NCBI RefSeq assembly: GCF_900105025.1
Contig: NZ_LT629759.1
Location: 1,302,001 to 1,366,000 of the forward strand
Source of the DNA: Parafannyhessea umbonata
GTDB taxonomy: Bacteria > Actinomycetota > Coriobacteriia > Coriobacteriales > Atopobiaceae
DNA: 64,000 bases
Direction of reading: 5' to 3'
Shown here: positions 25,739 through 31,716 of the stretch, piece after piece
Layout: each line of letters begins with the position of its first letter
Position numbering within the stretch: position 1 is the stretch's first letter
Notes under the pieces: generated by a model
What the model was told of the DNA's origin: nothing
What the model saw: the letters and a program-made list of their open reading frames with translations, nothing else
Database searches by the model: none
Translations under genes and position numbers: made by a program

Positions 25739-25848
25739 GGGTGACGCCGCGTCACCCCTGCCGCTGACGCGATGTCATGGGGGCCCGGTTGGCGGCGTGA
25801 CGTCCCGTCATGGGCGTGGGGCCTCCCGCCATGCCACGCCGTCATGGG
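25739..25848. repeat. Iteron-like repeats and palindrome, possible ICE replication origin or regulatory region
   Basis: GTCATGGG occurs at 25774-25781, 25807-25814 and 25841-25848, spaced 33 and 34 bp. A palindrome GGGTGACG-CCG-CGTCACCC covers 25739-25757, and another TGACG box lies at 25798-25802. The array fills the gap between the two-domain HTH gene and the DnaC-like gene. Near-constant spacing of about three helical turns fits iterons or operators. Confidence 0.5.
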
Positions 25849-25852
25849 TGGC

Positions 25853-26506
25853 TCAGCCTCCCACGGACCTGTTCCTCCGTTCCGTGACCCTGACCGCCCG
25901 CTCGACCGCGCTGTCCACGAGCCCGTACCTCTTTGTGATCCGCTTGTTGGGCAGCACGTGCTCGCCGAGCTCGACGATGAGGCCCCTGGCCTCCAGCGCT
26001 GAGACCGCCCGGTGGACCTGTCGCTCGCTGACGCCGAGCATGCGTGCCGTGCCCCTCTTGCTCTCGTAGAACTCGACGCCCTCGTGCCTGCAGAAGCCGA
26101 AGATCCTCGCGTAGACGAGCAGCTCACAGCCTCGGAGGCCCATCCCCTCTGTCATGAACCGGTAGACCCGCACGTACTCGACGGCGCGCTCGTGCGCCCT
26201 CCCGTCAGTGCCCCGTGCCATGGGAGGACCTCTTGTAGACCGTCGCGTTCCTCCCCGCGGGGAGTCCTTGTAGGGGACCGTGTTCCTGTCCCACCAGAGC
26301 TTGAACTCGTCCGCGTGGACGAGGGGGTTCCTGCGCTGGTCCTCGAAGATCCTGAAGGGTATCGGATCGACGTCCCTCAAGGCGAGCTCACGGACCGTGG
26401 TCACCTTCACGTGCATCAGCTTTCCCACGTCCGCTATGGTCGGGTAGTCCTGCACCATCTGCAGGACGTAGATTACCCTCTCCTCTTCGCCGCCTCTTCC
26501 ACTCAT
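25853..26506 (-). CDS. Two-domain HTH protein, possible ICE replication initiator or regulator
   Basis: 217 residues. The first 80 (DYPTIADVGKLMHVKVTTVRELA ... RNPLVHADEFKLWWD) look like a HTH/adaptor domain. Residues about 95-217 form a winged helix (ESKRGTARMLGVSERQVHRAVSALEARGLIVEL). The position, two genes from the excisionase and directly before the DnaC-like loader, is that of the RepA-type initiator in Tn1549-like ICEs, but I do not see a clear RepA_N signature. A second ATG at 26221 (MARGTDGRAHER) could start the winged-helix part alone. Confidence 0.6.
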   Translation of the reverse strand: MSGRGGEEERVIYVLQMVQDYPTIADVGKLMHVKVTTVRELALRDVDPIPFRIFEDQRRNPLVHADEFKLWWDRNTVPYKDSPRGGTRRSTRGPPMARGTDGRAHERAVEYVRVYRFMTEGMGLRGCELLVYARIFGFCRHEGVEFYESKRGTARMLGVSERQVHRAVSALEARGLIVELGEHVLPNKRITKRYGLVDSAVERAVRVTERRNRSVGG

Positions 26507-26667
26507 CGGAATCGCCCCCGTTCGCCTCGTTGGGTTCCGACCGGCGTCCGAAGCCGGTGGTGGGGGCCTGCTGGCAGGCCGTTGGAGACGCGGGCCCGGC
26601 CTGCCGGCCGCTGCTCATAAAACGTTATACGAGCGACGTTGCCTTGTTCTTTCAGGGGCACGGCGGG

Positions 26668-26958
26668 TCACCAGACCAGACCTGCCGCTACGGCGACGTC
26701 GAGGGCGCGCTTGCTCACGCGAATCCTCCTGCCGACCCTGCTCACGGGTATGGCGCCGTTCTTCACGAGCCGGTACAGGGTGCGCCTGGAGATCCCCAGG
26801 TAGAGCTCGACCGAACGCGTGTCCATCCAGATGTCGCCATCGGCACCCGCCGCGCAGATGCGGGCGATCCTCTCGAGGTCCTCCTCGTTCCTCGGAACTG
26901 CGGGGGATTCTCCCCGATGCCCGTTGTCCGTTCGGCTCCCGGCCTGATCCGCAGCCAT
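26668..26958 (-). CDS. Excisionase-like helix-turn-helix protein
   Basis: 96 residues from ATG 26958, with GGGAGG upstream. The C-terminal 50 residues (MDTRSVELYLGISRRTLYRLV, then IPVSRVGRRIRVSKRAL) are a MerR/Xis-type winged HTH as in excisionases. It is the last ICE gene before the tRNA-Val end. Likely role: directing excision by the integrase, which is not in the window, or regulating it. Confidence 0.75.
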   Translation of the reverse strand: MAADQAGSRTDNGHRGESPAVPRNEEDLERIARICAAGADGDIWMDTRSVELYLGISRRTLYRLVKNGAIPVSRVGRRIRVSKRALDVAVAAGLVW

Positions 26959-27008
26959 GCGAATCCCTCCCAAATGTTCCCGTCTCGGGTGACATCGTGT
27001 GCCACCAT

Positions 27009-27063
27009 GTGCCAGTCGTGCGCGTCGCCGCGAGTGGCGACGACACATGTATATGACTGGCAC
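27009..27063. repeat. Nested inverted repeats near the ICE end
   Basis: Outer arms GTGCCAGTC (27009-27017) and GACTGGCAC (27055-27063) enclose inner arms CGTCGCC (27023-27029) and GGCGACG (27036-27042). It lies 50 bp upstream of the excisionase-like start, so it could be its operator or an Xis/integrase site. Confidence 0.55.
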
Positions 27064-27301
27064 TTTCGTCAGTGCTGACCTCGCGCGAACGCCTGACTTC
27101 CACGGGCTTCCCGTGGGTTCCCGACCAGAAAATCGACACAGCTACGGATGGCTGGGCGAGGGGTTTTGGAAGGCCGATGCCTGCACGAACCGGCTTCGGG
27201 GGAGTGAAAGTTGTGTCTGCATAATGGAGAGTTCAAAATGTATAAGGAAAATTCTGACACGCAGATGAAACGGCATGCTGCGGAAGCGTCCTGAATGGGT
27301 T

Positions 27302-27332
27302 GCGTGCACTACGCGTGCACTCTTGCGTGCAC
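27302..27332. repeat. Three direct GCGTGCAC repeats
   Basis: Copies at 27302-27309, 27313-27320 and 27325-27332, starts 11 and 12 bp apart, i.e. on one face of the helix. Adjacent to the tRNA-Val terminator. Possible integrase arm-type sites. Confidence 0.5.
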
Positions 27333-27370
27333 CAAACGAAAACAGGCCAGAGGACATAGCCTCTGGCCTG
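27333..27370 (-). terminator. Terminator of tRNA-Val
   Basis: CAGGCCAGAGG and CCTCTGGCCTG form a perfect 11-bp stem; on the minus strand a GTTTTCGTTT run follows. It lies directly after the tRNA-Val 3' end. Confidence 0.85.
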
Positions 27371-27378
27371 CGAGTTTA

Positions 27379-27453
27379 TGGTGGGCGTTAGAAGATTTGA
27401 ACTTCTGACCTCTTCCGTGTCAGGGAAGCGCTCTCCCCCTGAGCTAAACGCCC
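27379..27453 (-). tRNA. tRNA-Val (GAC)
   Basis: Cloverleaf on the minus strand: acceptor GGGCGTT, anticodon loop CTGACAC giving GAC, T arm with TTCAAATC, CCA encoded at 27379-27381. Likely attachment-site neighbour of the ICE. Confidence 0.95.
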
Positions 27454-27494
27454 GAATGTTTGCGCACTGGCTGGGGTCGCTCAGTGCGTTAGTT

Positions 27495-27523
27495 ACTATA
27501 GAGGAACGGACCCGCCGACGCAA
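27495..27523 (-). promoter_or_regulatory. Promoter of tRNA-Val
   Basis: TTGCGT and TATAGT separated by 17 bp, about 41 bp upstream of the tRNA 5' end on the minus strand. Confidence 0.7.
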
Positions 27524-27609
27524 CCACCAATTTGAGAAATCTTGAAATTGCGTTGCGGCCGGCGAGCGCCGGCGACCGGCCTACGACCGGCCGGCACCGG
27601 GCGCCTCTA

Positions 27610-28884
27610 TTACAGCCCCTGCCCTCCAGCCACGGGAAGCGTCAGCTCCCCCGGCACGCCCGACCTCGGCGGGCGCAGCTCCGGACGTGCGATGATGCCC
27701 CCGCCCAGGCACTCGAGCCCGTCGTAGATGACGGCGCTCTGCCCCGGGGCGACGGTGCGGACGGGCTCCGCATACTCCACAAGCACCGAGGCGCTGCCCT
27801 TCTCGCCTGCGGCACTCTTCTCGCCTGCGGCGTTCTTCTCCCCTGCAAGGGCCTGTTGGGGCGGCGCGGGCGAGAAGAGCGTGACGTGCGCGGGGCGGAG
27901 GTCTCCGGTATGGCGGCTGCGCACGAGGTAGTCGCCGGGCGCCGGGGGCTCGCCGTGAATCCATCGGACGTCCGTGAGCAGGACGCGACGCGTCCAGAGC
28001 GCGGGGCAGGCGGGGTCCGCCGTGGCGTAGACCGTGTTGGTGTCGACGTCCGTGGCGACGACGTAGCGCTTGGGGCCGCCGCCGATGCCAAGGCCCTTGC
28101 GCTGGCCGACCGTGAAGAGGAAGGCGCCGTCGTGGCCGCCGATGACGCGGCCGGTCTCCCACTCCACGATGTCGCCGGCGCGGCGCTCGAGCGTGCTCAG
28201 CAGGAAGTTGCGGATGCCGACGGGGCCGATGAAGCAGATGCCGTCCGAGTCCGGCTTTGCCTCCACGCCGAGGCCGCGCTCCGCGCACATGCGGCGGACC
28301 TGCGCCTTTGTGGGGATGTCGCCTATGGGGAACAGCGTGCGCGCGAGTGTCGCCTCGCCCACGCGCCACAGGAAGTACGTCTGGTCCTTGTGCTCGTCCG
28401 CGGCGCGGAGCAGGTGCGTGCGCGCAGGCATGCCGGGGGCCGCAGCGGGCTCGCGCGTGACGCGCGCGTAGTGGCCCGTCGCGACGAAGTCCGCACCCTC
28501 CAAAAACGCGCGGCGCGCGAACGTGCCAAACTTGACGGTCTGGTTGCACATGACGTCCGGGTTGGGCGTGAGGCCGTGGGCGTAGGCGTCAACCAGGTAG
28601 TCGACCACGGTGGACTTATACTCCGCCTCGCAATCCCACACGTCGAGGTCGATCCCCAGCGTGACGGCGACGCGCTCCGCGTCCGCGAGGTCGTCCGCCC
28701 ACGTGCACTTGAAGCCGGGCAGGTCGCGAGACCAGTTGCGCATGTAGACGGCATGCACGCGATAGCCCTGCTCTTGCAGGAGCGCCGCGGCGAGCGCGGA
28801 GTCCACGCCGCCGCTCATGCCGAGGTAGACGGTCTGGCCGCGTCCGGGTGCGGCGGGCGCGCCGCTATACGTGCTGTTAGGCAT
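27610..28884 (-). CDS. mnmA: tRNA-specific 2-thiouridylase MnmA
   Basis: 424 residues; makes 2-thiouridine at position 34 of Lys, Glu and Gln tRNAs using sulfur relayed from a cysteine desulfurase. N-terminal PP-loop LGMSGGVDSALAAALL, catalytic Cys in TPNPDVMCNQTVKF, second Cys in DSDGICFIG. Start ATG 28884 has GGGGAGG upstream and overlaps the stop of the desulfurase gene, a natural operon. The C-terminal beta-barrel carries an unusual insertion of GEK-containing repeats (GEKNAAGEKSAAGEKG), coded by an 18-bp repeat. Confidence 0.95.
   Translation of the reverse strand: MPNSTYSGAPAAPGRGQTVYLGMSGGVDSALAAALLQEQGYRVHAVYMRNWSRDLPGFKCTWADDLADAERVAVTLGIDLDVWDCEAEYKSTVVDYLVDAYAHGLTPNPDVMCNQTVKFGTFARRAFLEGADFVATGHYARVTREPAAAPGMPARTHLLRAADEHKDQTYFLWRVGEATLARTLFPIGDIPTKAQVRRMCAERGLGVEAKPDSDGICFIGPVGIRNFLLSTLERRAGDIVEWETGRVIGGHDGAFLFTVGQRKGLGIGGGPKRYVVATDVDTNTVYATADPACPALWTRRVLLTDVRWIHGEPPAPGDYLVRSRHTGDLRPAHVTLFSPAPPQQALAGEKNAAGEKSAAGEKGSASVLVEYAEPVRTVAPGQSAVIYDGLECLGGGIIARPELRPPRSGVPGELTLPVAGGQGL
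27799..27843. repeat. 18-bp tandem repeat inside mnmA
   Basis: Three units start at 27799, 27817 and 27835, each holding CTTCTCGCC (the third CTTCTCCCC) followed by TGC. They code for the GEK repeats in the C-terminal domain of MnmA. Confidence 0.8.
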
Positions 28885-30142
28885 CGCGAACCTCCCCAAG
28901 GCCCATGCGGGCCGCCTCCGCGCGGACGACGCGGCAGATGGCGTCCGCCGCATAGTCCACGTCCCCCTCCGTGGTGGGCCGGCCGAGCGTGATCCTGAGC
29001 GAGCCCGCCGCGACGCGCTCCGGCACGCCCATGGCCGAAAGCACGTGGCTCACGCGCATCTTGCTGGCGGCGCACGCGGAGCCCGTGCCCACGCTCACGC
29101 CCTCGCGCTCCAGCAGGATCACGAGGCGGCGCGCCTCGAGCCCCGGGAAGCTCACGTGCAGCAGGCCGGGCAGGCGGTTCGCGGCCTTGCGCGGGCCCGC
29201 GACCACGCACCACGGGAACTCGCGCACCAGGCGCGCCTGCAGAGCGTCGCGCAGCGTGGCGAGGCGACGGCACTCCCGGGGGCGCAGGCGCTCCGCAAGC
29301 TCGAGTGCGCAGGCGAACGCCATCACGCCGGCCACGTTCTGCGTGCCGGAGCGAACGCCGCCCTCCTGCCCGCCGCCGCGCACGAGCGGGCGCAGGCGCA
29401 CGCCGTCGGCCGCGTACAAGAGGCCCACCTGCTTCGGGCCGTACACCTTGGCCGCGGACACCGTCACGAGGTCCGCCCCCAAGGACGACACGTTCACGGA
29501 GCAGTAGCCGGCCGCCTGCGAGGCGTCCGTGTGGAGCAGGATCGGACGCCCTTCTCGCCCGGCGAGGCGGCGTGCGCGCTCCGCCGCCACGACGGCCGCG
29601 ATCTTGCGGATGGGCTGGATGGCGCCCACCTCGCCGTTGGCAAGCGACACGGACACGAGCTCCGTCGCAGGCCCGATAGCGCGAGCCACGTCCGCCGGGT
29701 CCACGCGGCCGTCCGGCCCCACGGGAATGGTGGCGTGGTCGCGCGCGGCGGCCGCCTCGAGCACGCTCTGGTGCTCCGTCGCGGCCACGAGCACCTGGCC
29801 CGATACCGCGGCGATCGCGAGGTTGTTCGCCTCTGTGGCACCGGCGGTGAGCGTGACGTTTGCGGGCCGTGCGCCCAGCACGTGCGCCAGGCGGGCGCGG
29901 GCGTCCTCAAGGTCCACACCGACCGCGCGTGCGGCGGCGTACGGGGCCGATGGGTTCTGGAAGCGCTCGGACAGGTACGGCAGCATGGCCGCCACGGCCT
30001 CGGGCGCCATGGGCGTGGCCGCGGCAAAGTCCAGGTAGACGTCGCGGCGCGGCGCCGGGTGCGTGGACGGCGCGGGCGAGAAGTGCGTGGGCGTTTGCGT
30101 TGTGACCGCCTCCTGAGGACGATGCTTAAACGAAAAGGACAC
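28877..30142 (-). CDS. Cysteine desulfurase (NifS/IscS family)
   Basis: PLP enzyme that takes sulfur from cysteine, here most likely for MnmA, whose gene overlaps its end. The recognisable part runs from VYLDFAAATPMAPEAV: PLP region LTAGATEANNLAI and AATEHQSVLEA, the PLP lysine in LVTVSAAKVYGPKQVGLLY, the active-site Cys in SVGTGSACAASKMR. The start is unclear. The only canonical in-frame starts after tRNA-Cys are GTG 30142, which lies within the tRNA terminator hairpin, and an ATG inside the conserved core. The best ribosome site (AGGAGG, 30114-30109) is followed 8 nt later by ACG at 30100, giving TQTPTHFSPAP. The annotated start is therefore provisional. Confidence 0.85.
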   Translation of the reverse strand: MSFSFKHRPQEAVTTQTPTHFSPAPSTHPAPRRDVYLDFAAATPMAPEAVAAMLPYLSERFQNPSAPYAAARAVGVDLEDARARLAHVLGARPANVTLTAGATEANNLAIAAVSGQVLVAATEHQSVLEAAAARDHATIPVGPDGRVDPADVARAIGPATELVSVSLANGEVGAIQPIRKIAAVVAAERARRLAGREGRPILLHTDASQAAGYCSVNVSSLGADLVTVSAAKVYGPKQVGLLYAADGVRLRPLVRGGGQEGGVRSGTQNVAGVMAFACALELAERLRPRECRRLATLRDALQARLVREFPWCVVAGPRKAANRLPGLLHVSFPGLEARRLVILLEREGVSVGTGSACAASKMRVSHVLSAMGVPERVAAGSLRITLGRPTTEGDVDYAADAICRVVRAEAARMGLGEVRDA

Positions 30143-30160
30143 CTGCCGTTGCAGATGCCC
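30133..30160 (-). terminator. Terminator of tRNA-Cys (copy next to the desulfurase gene)
   Basis: GGGCATCTGC pairs with GCAGGTGTCC (two G-U pairs), followed on the minus strand by TTTTCGTTT. It ends just before the desulfurase ribosome site. Confidence 0.65.
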
Positions 30161-30171
30161 TGTGCGTGCGT

Positions 30172-30245
30172 TGGAGGCGAGACCCGGATTCGAACCGGGG
30201 ATAAAGGCTTTGCAGGCCTCTGCCTTACCACTTGGCCATCTCGCC
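30172..30245 (-). tRNA. tRNA-Cys (GCA), first copy
   Basis: Minus-strand cloverleaf with acceptor GGCGAGA, anticodon loop CTGCAAA giving GCA, T loop TTCGAAT, CCA encoded. Identical to the copy at 30577-30650. Confidence 0.95.
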
Positions 30246-30256
30246 CTGAGATATGA

Positions 30257-30278
30257 AAAAGGCCGGTCGAAACCGGCC
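30257..30278 (-). terminator. Hairpin with T-run between tRNA-Gly and tRNA-Cys (first pair)
   Basis: GGCCGGT and ACCGGCC form a 7-bp stem; TTTTTC follows on the minus strand. It could partly terminate after tRNA-Gly or guide processing. Confidence 0.5.
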
Positions 30279-30289
30279 ATAAGCTCCTA

Positions 30290-30365
30290 TGGAGCGGGCT
30301 ACGGGGATCGAACCCGCGACCTCCACCTTGGCAAGGTGGCGCGCTACCAACTGCGCTAAGCCCGC
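30290..30365 (-). tRNA. tRNA-Gly (GCC), first copy
   Basis: Acceptor GCGGGCT, anticodon loop TTGCCAA giving GCC, T arm GTTCGATC, CCA encoded. Identical to the copy at 30691-30766. Confidence 0.95.
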
Positions 30366-30378
30366 AAGCGCAGGGATT

Positions 30379-30407
30379 AATATACGCGACTCCCCCACCC
30401 TGCGCAA
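30379..30407 (-). promoter_or_regulatory. Promoter of the first tRNA-Gly/tRNA-Cys pair
   Basis: TTGCGC, 17 bp, TATATT on the minus strand, ending 13 bp before the tRNA-Gly 5' end. Confidence 0.75.
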
Positions 30408-30540
30408 GGGGGAGTTTTTTCCAACGCCTCTGCACACAGGTTCTCCACGTTTGGGATTAGGGACCGCGCATGTGCCGCTCCCGGCGACGGCCGGCATGGC
30501 CGTTCTTCTCGCCACGCTAGCGCCCTTACCGCCGTATGGC

Positions 30541-30567
30541 AAAAAGGGCACCCCGTAGGGTGCCCTT
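30541..30567 (-). terminator. Terminator of tRNA-Cys (second copy)
   Basis: AAGGGCACCC and GGGTGCCCTT form a perfect stem with a 4-nt loop; the minus strand ends in a T-run. Confidence 0.8.
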
Positions 30568-30576
30568 CACGTCCGT

Positions 30577-30650
30577 TGGAGGCGAGACCCGGATTCGAAC
30601 CGGGGATAAAGGCTTTGCAGGCCTCTGCCTTACCACTTGGCCATCTCGCC
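30577..30650 (-). tRNA. tRNA-Cys (GCA), second copy
   Basis: Same sequence as the copy at 30172-30245, CCA included. Confidence 0.95.
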
Positions 30651-30654
30651 ATAT

Positions 30655-30679
30655 GAAAAGAGCCGATGTGAACCGGCTC
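30655..30679 (-). terminator. Hairpin with T-run between tRNA-Gly and tRNA-Cys (second pair)
   Basis: GAGCCG and CGGCTC arms, CTTTTC on the minus strand after the stem; weaker than its counterpart at 30257-30278 and different in sequence. Confidence 0.4.
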
Positions 30680-30690
30680 CGATGAATGCA

Positions 30691-30766
30691 TGGAGCGGGC
30701 TACGGGGATCGAACCCGCGACCTCCACCTTGGCAAGGTGGCGCGCTACCAACTGCGCTAAGCCCGC
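30691..30766 (-). tRNA. tRNA-Gly (GCC), second copy
   Basis: Same sequence as the copy at 30290-30365, CCA included. Confidence 0.95.
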
Positions 30767-30779
30767 GAACGCGAGGAAT

Positions 30780-30808
30780 AATATACGTGACGCAGCCGCC
30801 CGATGCAA
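30780..30808 (-). promoter_or_regulatory. Promoter of the second tRNA-Gly/tRNA-Cys pair
   Basis: TTGCAT, 17 bp, TATATT on the minus strand, 13 bp before the tRNA-Gly 5' end. Confidence 0.75.
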
Positions 30809-30958
30809 GCATGAATTTCAAATTTGTTTGCAAGAACCGCGTCGCACGCGCAAAACCGCAGGTACAAGCCGCAAGATATTTGGAATTAAGACTTGAGTCG
30901 CGCGCCTTGGGCCTCCGCATAGTCGCCACGGGGCGCCCCACCCCGGCGCAGGGCGCGC

Positions 30959-31705
30959 CTATACCAGCTTCACGATGCGCACCAGCGTGCCGCACCCACC
31001 AGAGCGCTTGCGGATGGTGACGGAGTCCGCCAGGAGCCGCATCAGCCTGATGCCGCGGCCCCGCTCCTCGTTGGGGTGCTCCTGCGCGGGCAGCTGCCCG
31101 CGACGCACGCTTATGCCGCAGCCGCGGTCCGTCACGTCAATCACGGCGCGATCCGGGTAGGCCGACACCGTGACCAGCGCGTCGCGCCCGTCCGTATGGT
31201 CGATGGCGTTGCCCATGGCCTCGCCTATGGCCAGCGTTATGTCGAACACCTGGTCATCCGAGAAGGGCATCCGCCTCAGCAGGGCCTCCACCTTGCCACG
31301 CGTCTCCTGCAGGTCCGTGGCGTTAACGCGCAGGGCCGTGCGCCACGTGGGCATGACGGTTGGGTCGAGCTCAGGCACCTCCGGCCGGGCGTTCGTGCCG
31401 GATATCGGCGCGAAGTCAACCACCCGCGCGATCCTTAAGGTGCGCAGCACGCGGTCGCTCACGTTTATGAGCGAAAGCAGGCCGCCCGCCTGCCTCATGC
31501 TGCGAATCTCCCTAAACAGCAGCGCCATGCCCGCGGAGTCCACGTACTGCACGCCCGCCATGTTCAGGATGACCCTGCGACAGCCGGACGCGATGAGCGA
31601 GTCCACCGTGTCCCGCACGCGCGGCGCGGTCGTCACGTCCAGGTCGCCCTCCACGGGCACCAGAGCTATGTTGGGCATGGTCTCCATACCCTGCTTGTTC
31701 CCCAT
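30959..31705 (-). CDS. STAS domain fused to anti-sigma-factor-type HATPase
   Basis: 248 residues; regulatory protein of a partner-switching pathway. N-terminal STAS domain (about residues 10-105) with the phosphorylatable Ser in VQYVDSAGMALL. C-terminal GHKL kinase domain (about 125-248) with N box LAIGEAMGNAIDHT, G1 DVTDRGCGI and G2 ERGRGIRLMRLL, as in RsbW/SpoIIAB. These are usually two proteins. It lies directly after the SpoIIE-type phosphatase gene, its likely partner. ATG 31705 is the longest start; ATG 31678 (MPNIALVPVEGDLD) has GGAG just before it and fits the STAS family better. Confidence 0.85.
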   Translation of the reverse strand: MGNKQGMETMPNIALVPVEGDLDVTTAPRVRDTVDSLIASGCRRVILNMAGVQYVDSAGMALLFREIRSMRQAGGLLSLINVSDRVLRTLRIARVVDFAPISGTNARPEVPELDPTVMPTWRTALRVNATDLQETRGKVEALLRRMPFSDDQVFDITLAIGEAMGNAIDHTDGRDALVTVSAYPDRAVIDVTDRGCGISVRRGQLPAQEHPNEERGRGIRLMRLLADSVTIRKRSGGCGTLVRIVKLV

Positions 31706-31716
31706 CGCAGGCGCGG

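Larger units (their letters stand above)
26959..27332. other. Non-coding ICE end region
   Basis: About 370 bp without a credible gene; open frames here lack ribosome sites and typical codon use. It holds a nested palindrome (27009-27063), an AT-richer stretch (27210-27270) and three copies of GCGTGCAC (27302-27332) next to the tRNA-Val terminator. This is where attachment or integrase arm sites are expected. Confidence 0.5.
1..27342. mobile_element. Integrative and conjugative element, right-hand part (Tn1549-like order)
   Basis: Contiguous block of conjugation, wall-hydrolysis, adhesin, antirestriction and IS genes that ends just before a chromosomal tRNA-Val. The order excisionase-like HTH, DnaC-like, PcfB/DUF3801, VirD4, Maff2, PrgI, VirB4, NlpC/P60 is typical of the Tn1549 family of ICEs. 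GC is visibly higher than in the chromosome to the right. The left end, relaxase and integrase lie outside the window, so the left boundary is only the window edge. The right boundary is inferred from the last ICE gene and the tRNA-Val terminator; no second copy of a tRNA-Val 3' end was seen in the window to define att sites. Confidence 0.75.

Noticed and set aside
26999-27268. An 89-codon open frame at the ICE end
   Set aside because: It spans palindromes and AT-rich non-coding DNA and has no ribosome site.
27302-27332. GCGTGCAC repeats as a CRISPR array
   Set aside because: Units are 8 bp with 3-4 bp spacers and no cas genes are present. No CRISPR array was seen anywhere in the window.
27382-27453. 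tRNA-Val 3' end as a proven attachment site
   Set aside because: The second copy needed to define att is not in the window, and the tRNA has its own intact terminator on the ICE side.
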